Shown: piece after piece, positions 8,839 to 17,967 of the stretch
Layout: each line of letters opens with the position of its first letter
Position numbering within the stretch: the first letter of the stretch is position 1
Notes under the pieces: model-generated
What the model was told of the DNA's origin: nothing
Database searches by the model: none
Seen by the model: the letters and a program-made list of their open reading frames with translations, nothing else
NCBI RefSeq assembly: GCF_003712195.1
Contig: NZ_RDSD01000001.1
Coordinates: 434,001-498,000 of the forward strand
DNA length: 64,000 nt
Direction: 5' to 3'
DNA from: Proteiniphilum sp. X52
GTDB taxonomy: Bacteria > Bacteroidota > Bacteroidia > Bacteroidales > Dysgonomonadaceae
Made by a program: the position numbers and the translations under genes

Positions 8839-9981
8839 ATGATCGATTTTTCTAAAATACCCTCTCCCTGTTTTGTGATGGAAGAGGAACTCCTTCGCGA
8901 CAATCTCCGGTTGATACGATCGGTACAGGAGCGCGCCGGCGTGCGGATTATTCTGGCTTTCAAGGCATTTGCCATGTGGAAGTCATTTCCTATCATACGG
9001 GAATATATAGGGCATTCCACTGCCAGTTCTGTGGCTGAAGCACAGTTGGCGTTCGAAGAGATGGGGAGCCCCGCCCACACTTATGCGCCCGCTTATACTG
9101 ATTCCGATTTTCCATCCTTCCTGAAATATAGCAGCCATATTACCTTTAATTCCCTATCCCAGTTCGAGCGCTTCTATCCGCGGGTACGAGCGTCGGGAAA
9201 GAAAATAGAATGCGGAATAAGGATTAATCCTGAATTTTCGGTGGTGGATACAGACCTGTACAATCCCAGCGCCCCCGGCTCGCGACTCGGTGTCACCTCC
9301 GACAGGATTGGGGCAGAGTTGCCCGAGGGTATCACAGGATTACACCTGCATAATCTGTGTGAGAATAACTCTTACGATCTGGAGAAGACACTGGAGGTGG
9401 TGGAGCAAAAGTTCGGGCACCTTTTCCGGCAGATACAGTGGCTTAATCTTGGCGGAGGACACCTGATCACGCATAAGAAGTATGATGTGGAACACCTGAT
9501 ACGGGTACTGACCGGCTTGAAGGAACGTTACCCTCATCTGGAAATTATTATGGAACCCGGCAGTGCTTTCGCCTGGGAAACCGGCGTATTGGTGGCGACG
9601 GTGGCGGATATTGTGGAAAACAGAGAGATCAAGACCGCCATGCTGAATGTGTCATTCGCCTGTCATATGCCCGACTGCCTGGAGATGCCTTATAAGCCGC
9701 GCATCCGCGGAGCCAGCCAAGACCCCGTTCCCGGCAAACCCACCTACCGGATGGGAGGAAACAGTTGTCTGAGCGGTGATTTTATGGGGGACTGGTCTTT
9801 CGACGAGCCGCTGCAGGTGGGCGACCGGATAGTTTTCGAGGATATGATCCATTATACGATCGTGAAGACTACTATGTTCAATGGTGTGTCTCACCCTTCC
9901 ATCGGACTTTGGACTACAGAAGGAGAGTTCGAACTCTATCGTCGGTTCGGTTATGAGGATTATAAACAGAGGATGAGCTAA
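8839..9981 (+). CDS. nspC: NspC, carboxynorspermidine decarboxylase
   Basis: A PLP-dependent fold-III decarboxylase of the alternative spermidine/norspermidine route used by many Bacteroidota. The PLP lysine lies in ILAFKAFAMW (about Lys42). Later blocks include LGGGHLITHKKYD, EPGSAFAWETG and GNSCLSGDFMGDW, the last with the active-site Cys and Asp region. The length, about 380, matches the family. I prefer ATG 8839 (MIDFSKIPSPCFV); a TTG at 8830 gives three more residues. No carboxynorspermidine dehydrogenase gene is adjacent. Confidence 0.94.
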   Translation: MIDFSKIPSPCFVMEEELLRDNLRLIRSVQERAGVRIILAFKAFAMWKSFPIIREYIGHSTASSVAEAQLAFEEMGSPAHTYAPAYTDSDFPSFLKYSSHITFNSLSQFERFYPRVRASGKKIECGIRINPEFSVVDTDLYNPSAPGSRLGVTSDRIGAELPEGITGLHLHNLCENNSYDLEKTLEVVEQKFGHLFRQIQWLNLGGGHLITHKKYDVEHLIRVLTGLKERYPHLEIIMEPGSAFAWETGVLVATVADIVENREIKTAMLNVSFACHMPDCLEMPYKPRIRGASQDPVPGKPTYRMGGNSCLSGDFMGDWSFDEPLQVGDRIVFEDMIHYTIVKTTMFNGVSHPSIGLWTTEGEFELYRRFGYEDYKQRMS

Positions 9982-10094
9982 ATCAACCGGTGTGTTCGCT
10001 TGTCGAAAACAAGGATATTTTTAAACAATTTCCAGACTGATAACGTTTAACAAATTGAGAAACTTGATTTCATATGATTCAAAGATTTATTTTC

Positions 10095-10128
10095 AACGGT
10101 TTTATATGGAATCCCGGCATAGCGGGAC
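10095..10128 (+). promoter_or_regulatory. Shared stress-gene upstream element, copy 1 (upstream of glsB-like gene)
   Basis: AACGGTTTTAT, five bases, then ATCCCG, a short loop and CGGGA. The same layout lies upstream of the stress-type genes starting at 51340, 57237 and 57984. It ends about 95 bases before the start codon, so it may be a promoter with a hairpin at the start of the transcript, or an operator. Confidence 0.55.
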
Positions 10129-10222
10129 AAGTTTCGATTTTAAAGGATTCTGGTGTGAGAAAAGCTCTCATGCTGTTTTATTCAATTAATTAAAAAATTA
10201 TTAACATTAAAAACAATTAGTT

Positions 10223-10471
10223 ATGAGTTGGTTATGGTGGATTATTGTAGGTGCTGTTGCCGGTTGGCTGGCGGGTAATTTGATGAGAGGCGGAGGTTTC
10301 GGTTTTCTGGTGAACCTCCTGGTAGGCATCGTGGGTGCCGTCATTGGGGGCTGGGTCTTCGGCCTGTTGGGAATCAGTACCGGAAGTGGCGTGATAGGCA
10401 GCCTTGTTACGGCGCTTGTAGGTGCTATATTGCTGCTCTGGATCGTTTCCCTCTTTAAAAAGAACAGGTGA
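10223..10471 (+). CDS. GlsB/YeaQ/YmgE family small membrane protein
   Basis: 82 residues, almost all hydrophobic and glycine-rich, with three predicted membrane helices. The sequence MSWLWWIIVGAVAGWLAG, later IVGAVIGGWVFGLLG, is the signature of the transglycosylase-associated (GlsB/YeaQ) family. Despite the family name these are general-stress inner-membrane proteins without a proven enzymatic role. A hairpin terminator follows 22 bases downstream, so it is a monocistronic gene. The shared upstream element at 10095-10128 links it to the stress island at 51-58 kb. Confidence 0.88.
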   Translation: MSWLWWIIVGAVAGWLAGNLMRGGGFGFLVNLLVGIVGAVIGGWVFGLLGISTGSGVIGSLVTALVGAILLLWIVSLFKKNR

Positions 10472-10492
10472 GGGAACACCTGGGAAATAATA

Positions 10493-10529
10493 AAAAAATC
10501 GATGTGTAAGTGTATGCACATCGGTTTTT
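10493..10529. terminator. Hairpin terminator after glsB-like gene
   Basis: Stem CGATGTG (10500-10506) pairs with CACATCG (10517-10523), with an A-run before it and a T-run after it. Confidence 0.8.
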
Positions 10530-10552
10530 CTGTTTAAATGATACCCCGATTT

Positions 10553-11143
10553 ATGCAAAAACAGCGTATTGGTATTTTTTGCGGATCATTCAATCCTGTT
10601 CATGCCGGGCATCTCATTCTGGCAAACTATCTCTGCGAATTCACCGATTTGGATGAGGTGTGGTTCGTGGTCACACCGCACAATCCGCTCAAAGAGCCCG
10701 GAAATCTGTTGGATGATGACATGCGCCTGGAGATGGTGCGCCTGGCTCTGGAGGGATTCGATCATATGACTGTCTCTGATGTGGAATTTCATATGCCTCG
10801 CCCTTCCTATACCATAGATACTTTGACAAAACTGACGAAGATGTATCCGGATAAAGACTTCACCCTTATCATCGGCGGCGATAACTGGAAGCAGTTCCAC
10901 AGATGGAAAGAGGCCGGCCGGCTGATGAAAAACTATCGGATCGTTGTTTATCCGAGACTGAGTGAAGAGGTGGTGATACCGGATGAATTTGCTCTGTCTG
11001 TCCGGCTTGTGGAAGCTCCCATAGTTGAACTCTCTTCCACATTTATCCGTGAAAGTATCCGCGACGGAAAAAACATGCGCGCTTTTCTTCCTCCCAAAGT
11101 GTATGATTTTATAATCCAAAACCGACTATACCGAAAGAAATAA
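10553..11143 (+). CDS. nadD: NadD, nicotinate-nucleotide adenylyltransferase
   Basis: Adenylates nicotinate mononucleotide in NAD synthesis. The N-terminal nucleotidyltransferase motif GIFCGSFNPVHAGHL (GxFxPxHxGH) and the C-terminal ELSSTFIRESIRDG (the ISSTxIR motif) are both present. The 196 residues match the family. I place the start at ATG 10553, nine residues before the motif; an ATG at 10538 would add five residues. It converges on the TPR gene with an 11-base gap. Confidence 0.94.
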   Translation: MQKQRIGIFCGSFNPVHAGHLILANYLCEFTDLDEVWFVVTPHNPLKEPGNLLDDDMRLEMVRLALEGFDHMTVSDVEFHMPRPSYTIDTLTKLTKMYPDKDFTLIIGGDNWKQFHRWKEAGRLMKNYRIVVYPRLSEEVVIPDEFALSVRLVEAPIVELSSTFIRESIRDGKNMRAFLPPKVYDFIIQNRLYRKK

Positions 11144-11154
11144 GACAGGTGGCT

Positions 11155-13374
11155 TTATCCTTCCTTGTCGTACCTTATCTTGTCCAGAATGATCGGTAAT
11201 ATGGTAGTGTCTACCCCTGCCTCTTTCAATTCCTTCTTATCTTCGTCGAGCATCGATTCAAATATCTCAAAACTGCCCGCTTTCTCGAGCGAGAGTTTAT
11301 ACATCTCGACCGATCTTTTCGTCTGTTCGAGGCATAGAGCCACATGGCCGGCATTGAGATAATCATGAGCATTGGGTTTAGCTTCCAATATGCGGGAGTA
11401 ATATCTCTCCGCCACATCGAGTTTGCGCGACAGGAAAGCACACCAGGCAATGGAGCGCCACGCGCGGGTATTATTGCTGTTGATCATCTCCACCTTGAAG
11501 TAATAGTTGAGCGCTTTTTCATACTCTTTCAATTCCAAGTGGCAATGTCCGATATTGAGTTGAATATTCAGGTCGTCGGGACGAAACTGTTCCACACGGC
11601 GGTAGTATTCCAGGGCGGTGATGGGTTCTTTCAGCACCCTGTAGCAATAGGCAATGCGGTTTAGCACCCATGTGTTGTTCCCTTCTATCAGATCGGCATG
11701 CAGGTAGGCCTCTAATGCCCCTTTCATATCAGCCAGCATCTGCCGGCAATAGCCTATTTTCTGCCATATCTCACTCTTGCCGCTTCCCGTTTCTGCCAGT
11801 AGGGCATAGGCACTGAGAGCTTCGTTGAAATTATTTTTCTCGAAATAATAGAGAGCTATCTTTTCTAAATGATTGGGCTGCATTACTACCGGTTGAAATG
11901 CCGGCAAACGATGGTAGTTGAGGGGCAGTTCAAAGATATCGGGGAATTCGCCGCGGCGGGGGAAGAGTTTAAAGAAGCGGTAAAGATCCTGGATATACTG
12001 CTTGATCATCGTTTCCTCTTTTCGGAAAGGCTTGAGTGCCTCTTCCTCTGTCTGCATCTTTTTCAGCTCATCGCTTTCGGCCCCTAGTTGGGAAGCCATC
12101 ATCTTCCGGTAATTTTCAGGCATCATCATTATGCTAAGGCAGAATGAGTATTTATCGGAATTGCAGATAAGGGACGATCCTGAAAGCGCTTCCACGAGCG
12201 AATCTTTTTCGGAACGGTTGGCCAAGAATGGTTGAATGCTGCTGTGCCGCGGTGTGAACGGAAGGAACCAATTACTCATTTGCTGAAAGAAGGGGTAAGA
12301 CTTCAGATTTGAAAAAGTAGAATGAAAGACGTCGGCACCTTCCAACTGCAATTCGGTAAATTCCTGTAATTTATCCGTCAGCCCGGTTTCATCCAGTATC
12401 TTTTGCCATTCGGGATTCTTCTCATCGAAGCCGGTTTCACCCATCCATTCGTCTAATTTTATCTTTTTACCGATCATCGGACTCAGTTTCATCATTTCGG
12501 GAAGGATCTCCTCGGTCAGTTTTTTTGTGATCTTTTCCGTCTCATGCGCCTGAATGAAGCCGATAATAGCCGCGATAAAACGATGTCCGAAGGTTTTGTC
12601 ATCCGACAGCAGTTTCAGCCGGTCGCAGCACCCCGAATACAGTTCTAACCGGGAGTTATATATCTGGAATATGGGGATGATGCCTGTTATCGCCCGGAGA
12701 GCCAATTCCGTTTCCGGGTGGTTGCAGAGGTCGAGCAGCAATTCAATTTTCCGGGCGTCGAAGCGTTGCAGGATATTCATCATTAGTGCCGCGATAAACA
12801 GCGCTTTATCCTGCCGCGGGACCGATCGGTCTTCCATGAAATTACGGCACGAGGTGATGAAATCGCCGTTTGCCCTGGGAGAGACAAAGACCGTATAGAA
12901 CAGATCTTGTTGCGTGTTTTCGCGTGTGATGGTGGTCTGCCTTATACGGGACTCTTTCTCGGGCCCATCCTCCAGCAGATCGATGAAAGAGAGGGTGTCT
13001 GCCTGTTTGGTGATAAGAATCCTGTACTCCTCTATCGTCACAGGCGCGCGCGCGTTCATCAATCTTGTTTTATCGAAGAAAAGGGATGAACTTTCCTGCA
13101 GGAGCAGTTGTTCGGCTGCATCTTCCGCCAAAGTATATATATCGCGGGTCAATTTGTTGTAAACACGTTTTTGTTCCGGGTCTTTTTTACCTTCAATCAG
13201 ATAGTGCAGCATGAATTGATAATTGGTCGTCAGCTCGGCTATTTTTTCCGAAACCGCCCAACTCTGCTGTATGGTGGAAAGCTCTTTGATACCCTCAAGG
13301 GCATCTTTCAGTTGCTTGTGTTCGATATATGAGTAGATGGTTGCCAGTTTTTTCCTTATATCGGATGGATTCAT
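11155..13374 (-). CDS. Large TPR-repeat protein
   Basis: About 739 residues, soluble, with no signal peptide. The first two thirds are helical and unrecognised. From about residue 510 to 690 there are several consecutive tetratricopeptide repeats (for example YYFEKNNFNEALSAYALLAETG, ALEAYLHADLIEGNNTWVLN, ALEYYRRVEQFRPDDLNI, ALNYYFKVEMINSNNTRAW). It is probably a protein-interaction scaffold. Proteins of this layout are common hypotheticals in Bacteroidales; no function is known to me. The start is ATG 13374 (MNPSDIRKKL); a GTG at 13398 is less likely. Confidence 0.75.
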   Translation of the reverse strand: MNPSDIRKKLATIYSYIEHKQLKDALEGIKELSTIQQSWAVSEKIAELTTNYQFMLHYLIEGKKDPEQKRVYNKLTRDIYTLAEDAAEQLLLQESSSLFFDKTRLMNARAPVTIEEYRILITKQADTLSFIDLLEDGPEKESRIRQTTITRENTQQDLFYTVFVSPRANGDFITSCRNFMEDRSVPRQDKALFIAALMMNILQRFDARKIELLLDLCNHPETELALRAITGIIPIFQIYNSRLELYSGCCDRLKLLSDDKTFGHRFIAAIIGFIQAHETEKITKKLTEEILPEMMKLSPMIGKKIKLDEWMGETGFDEKNPEWQKILDETGLTDKLQEFTELQLEGADVFHSTFSNLKSYPFFQQMSNWFLPFTPRHSSIQPFLANRSEKDSLVEALSGSSLICNSDKYSFCLSIMMMPENYRKMMASQLGAESDELKKMQTEEEALKPFRKEETMIKQYIQDLYRFFKLFPRRGEFPDIFELPLNYHRLPAFQPVVMQPNHLEKIALYYFEKNNFNEALSAYALLAETGSGKSEIWQKIGYCRQMLADMKGALEAYLHADLIEGNNTWVLNRIAYCYRVLKEPITALEYYRRVEQFRPDDLNIQLNIGHCHLELKEYEKALNYYFKVEMINSNNTRAWRSIAWCAFLSRKLDVAERYYSRILEAKPNAHDYLNAGHVALCLEQTKRSVEMYKLSLEKAGSFEIFESMLDEDKKELKEAGVDTTILPIILDKIRYDKEG

Positions 13375-13410
13375 ACGATTAAAACTATTTATTTTCACTA
13401 AAGTTAGACT

Positions 13411-13525
13411 ATTTGAGTCGCCTTCGCTCCTCTTCTTGTCAATTGAGTCGCCTTGGCTCCTCTTCCTGTCAATTGAGTCGCCTTGGCTCCTCTTCCTGTC
13501 AATTGAGTCGCCTTCGCTCCTCTAT
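13411..13525. repeat. Four tandem 30-base units upstream of the TPR gene
   Basis: The unit is roughly gagtcgccttggctcctctt plus cctgtcaatt. The copies begin near 13414, 13444, 13474 and 13504; the outer two carry one base change (cttcgctcc) and the last degenerates after 13524. Uniform 30-base spacing without spacers excludes a CRISPR array. Confidence 0.88.
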
Positions 13526-13657
13526 TTTCAATTCTCGCTATGACATGGTAGAGGCAAGCTTCTCCCAGCTCATTTAGCTTAACGGAAAAATTCAAAAGTA
13601 TCGTATGGAACTCGCATTTAATCATGAACTTGGGTGAGAACGATTATCATGCTCGTT

Positions 13658-14569
13658 TCATAGTTGGATTGAATTTGTCGCCTCTTTGATGATCAGCGTC
13701 GACGGGAGACAATCTGTCCACGGCAGTGGGGTACAGATCAATTTACTCCATCCTTCCGTGCCGATGATAACAAGATCCTGCTCCTTAATAAAGTCGCACC
13801 CTATCTTTTTGTCATTGTCCCATAAGTAAATCCGTCCTTCGCTCTTCTTTGCGATGAACTGGTAGAGTTTCTGCATTTTCGCATCTGATTCAATGATGCC
13901 GATCGCATCCCAGATCATGATCTTCACATTCTCCTGCTGGGCAATCCGGTAAAGATAAGTGAAGATATGGATATCGGATTTCTGCAGGAGGGGAATGAAT
14001 AACTTCCTGAACTGCGTGATCCCGCAGTCTATGAACAGACCGGCAGCTACCGTATTGCGACTGAACAGGGCGTTGATACTTTTCAGGCTTCCGGCTTCCT
14101 TCTCTTCGAATTGTTCGAGGATGAAGGAGTCGGAGTACTTGGGGTCACTTTTGAGTTGCCCGTACTTTTTCATCAAGCTGGAGTTAAACTCATTGTTATG
14201 GATACCCAATAAAATCAGATTGGATTTCTGCTCTTCAGAGATCCTTATGATATCCGCATAATAATCGTCGGAGGATCGAATGAACAGGCGAAGGGTGATC
14301 CTCTCCCTCTCTTCCGCGGAGATAAGGCCGGAGATGATCTTGTGCTTGTATTCGTCCATCTCTTCACTGAGTCGCATCTCCTCCGATTTGTCGATAAAAT
14401 AGAGAAGGGTGATGGACGATTTTTCCGATTTCGACCGGATCATTCGGGTGGCCAGCCCGGTCAATATTTTACCTGTTTCCAACATGGAGAAACAGATCAA
14501 TGCGCTATTGTTTTTTTTCATTTCCGCCTCGCCGTCGAAGCGATTTAATAACATCTCTGCAAAATCCAT
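13658..14569 (-). CDS. Stand-alone USP-like protein resembling the cytosolic tail of CPA2 cation/proton antiporters
   Basis: 303 residues, no membrane segment. Two alpha/beta halves are visible: ALICFSMLETGKILTGLATR...ITLLYFID, with SNLILLGIHNN closing the first, and a second half ending KEQDLVIIGTEGWSKL...PSTLIIKEA. Order and spacing recall the universal-stress-like C-terminal half of Bacteroidales cation:proton antiporters (FxxxLIxxTN/VxVCR, then LxLPPxAE). Here there is no transporter domain in frame or upstream, where serB begins. It could be a free regulatory subunit or a leftover of a once-longer gene. The start is ATG 14569; ATG 14521 (MKKNNSALI) is an alternative. The homology is recalled, not computed. 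Confidence 0.5.
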   Translation of the reverse strand: MDFAEMLLNRFDGEAEMKKNNSALICFSMLETGKILTGLATRMIRSKSEKSSITLLYFIDKSEEMRLSEEMDEYKHKIISGLISAEERERITLRLFIRSSDDYYADIIRISEEQKSNLILLGIHNNEFNSSLMKKYGQLKSDPKYSDSFILEQFEEKEAGSLKSINALFSRNTVAAGLFIDCGITQFRKLFIPLLQKSDIHIFTYLYRIAQQENVKIMIWDAIGIIESDAKMQKLYQFIAKKSEGRIYLWDNDKKIGCDFIKEQDLVIIGTEGWSKLICTPLPWTDCLPSTLIIKEATNSIQL

Positions 14570-14593
14570 ACCACCCTGTTTTTAGTGAACAAA

Positions 14594-15826
14594 TTAACTG
14601 TTGATAATTTCGCTGTCGAGCATAGAGTCCTTGTATCCAAGGAAATAGAGGATGCCGTCAATCCCTACCGTGGAGAGAGATTGATCTGCGTTTCGTTTCA
14701 CCTTTGGTTTGGCATGAAAAGCGATGCCCAGGCCGGCTATTCCCAGCATGGGCAGATCATTGGCCCCGTCGCCAACGGCCACCGTTTGCCGAAGATCGAT
14801 CCTTTCCACCTGGGCAATGAGCCTTAATAACTCCGCTTTCCTTTTGCCATCGACAATGTCACCCAGATAGTCTCCGGTGAGTTTCCCATGCTCAATTTCC
14901 AATTCGTTGGCATACATGTAATCGAATCCGTATTTCTCTTTCAGATAATTGCCAAAGTAACTGAATCCACCTGACAATATGGCGGTTTTAAATCCTACTT
15001 TTTGTAATACTTTCACCAACCGGTCCACACCCTCGGTGATGGGCAGATTCTCGGCAATCTCTTTCATCACGGAAACATCCAGGCCTTTTAGCAATTTTAC
15101 GCGCTGCCGGAAACTTACATTGAAATCAATTTCACCCTGCATAGCCTGCTCGGTAATGGCTCTTACCTGGCTGCCCACACCCGCTCTTTCGGCCAGTTCA
15201 TCTATCACCTCCGTTTGAATGAGGGTAGAGTCCATGTCGAAACAGATAAGCCTGCGCATGCGCCTGAACATACTCTCTTCCTGAAAGGATATGTCGAAGT
15301 TGAGCGAAGAGGCGAGTTCCAAAAATGCTTGCTGCATCTGTTGGCGGTCGACCGGTGTGCCTCTTACCGACAGTTCCACACATGACTGTGCCGCCCGCTG
15401 TTTCTCGTCAAGGGGCATGCGGCCGGTCAGGCGCACTATATTGTCGATATTGAGATTCTGCTCAGCTATAATCTTCGAGACGGCGGCGATCTGTTTAGCC
15501 GTAAGTATTCTTCCCAGCAGCGTGATGATATAACGGTTCTTGCCCTGCAGTCCCACCCAGTTGGAGTATTCTTCGTCCGAGATAGGTGTGAACCGGACAT
15601 TCACATCCATCTCATAGGCTTTGAACAGCAAATCTTTCATGATCTCTCCGGAAATGGTGGTCTTTGATCTGAATAAGATGCCCAGTGACAGATTCCGGTG
15701 GATATCCGACTGTCCGATGTCGAGAATAAATGCCCCGTGCCTAGCCAGGATTTCTGTCAGGGCGGCTGTCAGGCCAGGTTTGTCTTCTCCGTTGATATTG
15801 AGTAAAATGATTTCTGATTTTTCCAT
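14594..15826 (-). CDS. serB: SerB, phosphoserine phosphatase with N-terminal ACT domains
   Basis: The last step of serine synthesis. The first 180 residues form two ACT-like regulatory domains (IILLNINGEDKPGLTAALTEIL, then IITLLGRILTAKQIAAVSKII). The HAD phosphatase follows with FDMDSTL (nucleophile about Asp197), the second motif ILSGGFS, and GDGANDLPML. The length of 410 fits two-ACT SerB proteins. It sits 24 bases upstream of the USP-like gene on the same strand and may share a transcript with it. Confidence 0.95.
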   Translation of the reverse strand: MEKSEIILLNINGEDKPGLTAALTEILARHGAFILDIGQSDIHRNLSLGILFRSKTTISGEIMKDLLFKAYEMDVNVRFTPISDEEYSNWVGLQGKNRYIITLLGRILTAKQIAAVSKIIAEQNLNIDNIVRLTGRMPLDEKQRAAQSCVELSVRGTPVDRQQMQQAFLELASSLNFDISFQEESMFRRMRRLICFDMDSTLIQTEVIDELAERAGVGSQVRAITEQAMQGEIDFNVSFRQRVKLLKGLDVSVMKEIAENLPITEGVDRLVKVLQKVGFKTAILSGGFSYFGNYLKEKYGFDYMYANELEIEHGKLTGDYLGDIVDGKRKAELLRLIAQVERIDLRQTVAVGDGANDLPMLGIAGLGIAFHAKPKVKRNADQSLSTVGIDGILYFLGYKDSMLDSEIINS

Positions 15827-15885
15827 TATTACGATAATATTGTACTGTTATGGCAATGAACCTCGTCGCCGGTCTCTTTCCCGTT

Positions 15886-16728
15886 TTAAATGACAGGCAT
15901 AGATACCTGTGAATAAATATCTTCAATGTCCTGTTGGCTGATTTTTTCAAAATCCTCCTCTCTTACACAGATCATCATTCCGGCCATATCGAGCGCGCCC
16001 GGGCTGACGAGTAACTGTTTTTTCCCTTTCTCGTAATAATGTCCCGGACGGTGTGCTTTACGCGGAAAGATGTGGAGTTTATACTTGTTATCCTCCGTAA
16101 AAGCGATCACGTTCATCATCGGCTCCGTCTCTTCCGGCTGAAGATGATGGAGGTACTGGTATACATCCTCGAAAAGTTCCTGGGTTTCGTTTTTGTTTTC
16201 ACTTTCGATTTGCAGACAGGAACGAAGTTCGTTATCACCCTGCATAAGCAAAGGAACTTTGAGCCCTGCCTGCAAGTGGAAGTGGTCGGGGGCGGAAGCA
16301 CCGCATTGGGGACCATTATAAAAGACCAGGTAATCGGGGAGTTGTTCCGCCAGCGTGAGCATGTCTGCTGTTTTTTTACGGATACGTTGCGGCACATGCG
16401 AATGGAGAGGGATTGTGAGATGGTTTCTCAGAATGGGAAATGGATTACAGAGAATGATATATTTTCCCATAAAAGGAACTCCCCTTTGTTGAGCGGGCCG
16501 GTTGGCCTCACATAGAAAACAGGGGCGCTTTTCAATCGCCTCCTTGCTGATTGTTGCCGCCGTGGAAACCATCCGTGCCGGATTGAACTGTAGTCTTACC
16601 CGGTAATCGTCGCCCCATGCAAACTCTTTTTCCCGCAGGTTGTCCAACTGTGAAATACCATCTCTTAATTGTTCCCAATCTCTCTGTTGTGCAGAAAACA
16701 AATGGCTTATTTCCCTTTGAAGATCCAT
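15886..16728 (-). CDS. DUF4922 (HIT-like nucleotidyltransferase fold) protein
   Basis: 280 residues, soluble. The active-site-like segment APDHFHLQAG and the zinc-type pair CFLC (RPCFLCEANRP) recall ATP adenylyltransferase/GalT-like HIT folds. The overall sequence matches what is annotated DUF4922 in Bacteroidales, where a sugar- or nucleotide-phosphorylase role has been proposed but not shown. It lies 59 bases from serB with the same orientation. The fold is fairly safe, the substrate unknown. Confidence 0.72.
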   Translation of the reverse strand: MDLQREISHLFSAQQRDWEQLRDGISQLDNLREKEFAWGDDYRVRLQFNPARMVSTAATISKEAIEKRPCFLCEANRPAQQRGVPFMGKYIILCNPFPILRNHLTIPLHSHVPQRIRKKTADMLTLAEQLPDYLVFYNGPQCGASAPDHFHLQAGLKVPLLMQGDNELRSCLQIESENKNETQELFEDVYQYLHHLQPEETEPMMNVIAFTEDNKYKLHIFPRKAHRPGHYYEKGKKQLLVSPGALDMAGMMICVREEDFEKISQQDIEDIYSQVSMPVI

Positions 16729-16819
16729 TCAGTACCGATTTTTTTATAAAAGCAAAGATAAGGATATTTTCTTTTACTCTCTATGGAAGTGCCGGGAAAT
16801 AAAAATAGTGGGGTCGCTG

Positions 16820-16850
16820 TTTGATTATCACCTTAATTTTTATACCTTTG
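16820..16850 (+). promoter_or_regulatory. Bacteroides-type promoter for the DUF4348 lipoprotein
   Basis: -33 TTTG (16820-16823), a spacer of exactly 19 bases, then -7 TACCTTTG (16843-16850), matching TAnnTTTG. It lies 32 bases before the start codon at 16883. Confidence 0.8.
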
Positions 16851-16882
16851 TGTAATAAATAACAGAAAATGTCTACTCAACA

Positions 16883-17380
16883 ATGAAAATTTCGGAGCAT
16901 ATCTTTTTCTGCTTGCTCGCCCTTTTCCTTTTCTCCTGTGCGGAGTCTACGGAAAAGAAAGGCCGTATGGCGGGTAAAGGAAGGGCTGAAACGGAAACTA
17001 GTAGGGCAGACAGCCGAGAGGAAACCATCTCAGGAGAGGAGAATTTCGACCAGTTTATCCGTAAGTTCAGCACGCAGGAGTCTTTCCAGCTGGAGCGGAT
17101 CAAATTTCCGATCAACGTGATCGTCCCTGATGATGAGGATGAAGGAATGGCTCCCGTCGAAGAGACGATCGGGAGATATGAATGGGAACTGCTTGACCTT
17201 ACCTATGACAGCACTTATCTGACACGCCCTTACGATCAGTATTATCAAGGCGTGCGCTACGGGAGAGATACCGCTGTGGTGGAGATCCGTGGGATCAATA
17301 ACGGTATTTATGCCGATTACTACTTTACCCTGATCGATAAGAAGTGGTATCTGGTGACACTCTATGAAGCGTCATTTTAA
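16883..17380 (+). CDS. DUF4348-type lipoprotein
   Basis: 165 residues with a clear lipoprotein signal (CLLALFLFSC, lipobox LFSC), then a short charged linker rich in Lys, Arg and Glu. The globular part starts near residue 55 with FDQFIRKFSTQESFQLERIKFP, typical of the DUF4348 family in Bacteroidales, and ends with YYFTLIDKKWYLVTLYEASF. The domain is related in style to small secreted NTF2-like or DUF3828-like folds; its function is unknown. Its last 9 bases overlap the end of the convergent cdd gene. Confidence 0.78.
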   Translation: MKISEHIFFCLLALFLFSCAESTEKKGRMAGKGRAETETSRADSREETISGEENFDQFIRKFSTQESFQLERIKFPINVIVPDDEDEGMAPVEETIGRYEWELLDLTYDSTYLTRPYDQYYQGVRYGRDTAVVEIRGINNGIYADYYFTLIDKKWYLVTLYEASF

Positions 17381-17851
17381 CATCTCATCTCCGAAACTGA
17401 GCGGTAGCAGGTCTTTTGCACTCTCCAGCACATAGACGGCTTCGTTGCCATACATCAATATCTTTATTGACGCGTTGAAGCGGTTCTCCGTCTCTAACAA
17501 CACCTGCCGGCAACCACCACAGGGGGTGATCACTTCATCGGTGAACCGACCGTTATACCAGGCGGCGACAGCGATGGCTTCAATTTTCTGATCAGGATAG
17601 GTGGCATTGGCGAAAAAAACGGTAGTCCTTTCAGCACATAATCCCGACGGATAAGCGGCGTTTTCCTGATTATTGCCGGAGATAATTTCACCGTTTCCCA
17701 ACAAGACAGCGGCACCTACTCTGAACCCCGAATAAGGTGCATAGGCTTTTTTTGTTGCCTCTTTCGCCGCCTCGATAAGTTTTTTTTCCATTTCGGAGCA
17801 TTCCACTAACGGATAAACAGCTATCTTTGTGGTTAAATTGATTTCTCTCAT
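17372..17851 (-). CDS. cdd: Cdd, cytidine deaminase
   Basis: Zinc-dependent hydrolytic deaminase of the pyrimidine salvage pathway. The motif CAERTTVFF supplies the catalytic Glu and one zinc Cys; PCGGCRQVL supplies the other two cysteines. The start YAPYSGFRVGAAVL is the standard substrate loop. The length of 159 matches the homotetrameric class. It converges on the DUF4348 gene with a 9-base overlap. Confidence 0.95.
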   Translation of the reverse strand: MREINLTTKIAVYPLVECSEMEKKLIEAAKEATKKAYAPYSGFRVGAAVLLGNGEIISGNNQENAAYPSGLCAERTTVFFANATYPDQKIEAIAVAAWYNGRFTDEVITPCGGCRQVLLETENRFNASIKILMYGNEAVYVLESAKDLLPLSFGDEMLK

Positions 17852-17967
17852 AGAATTGTTTTTTTAATGAAGGGAGCACAGAATAATCAGATGTTTACTG
17901 ATTTATCTATTTGCAAATCAATGAATTATATATTGTCAAATCAGCACATCAAACGAGTCTCTTTAAA

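Noticed and set aside
13411-13525. Possible CRISPR array
   Set aside because: The 30-base units are directly adjacent without unique spacers, and no cas genes are present in the window.
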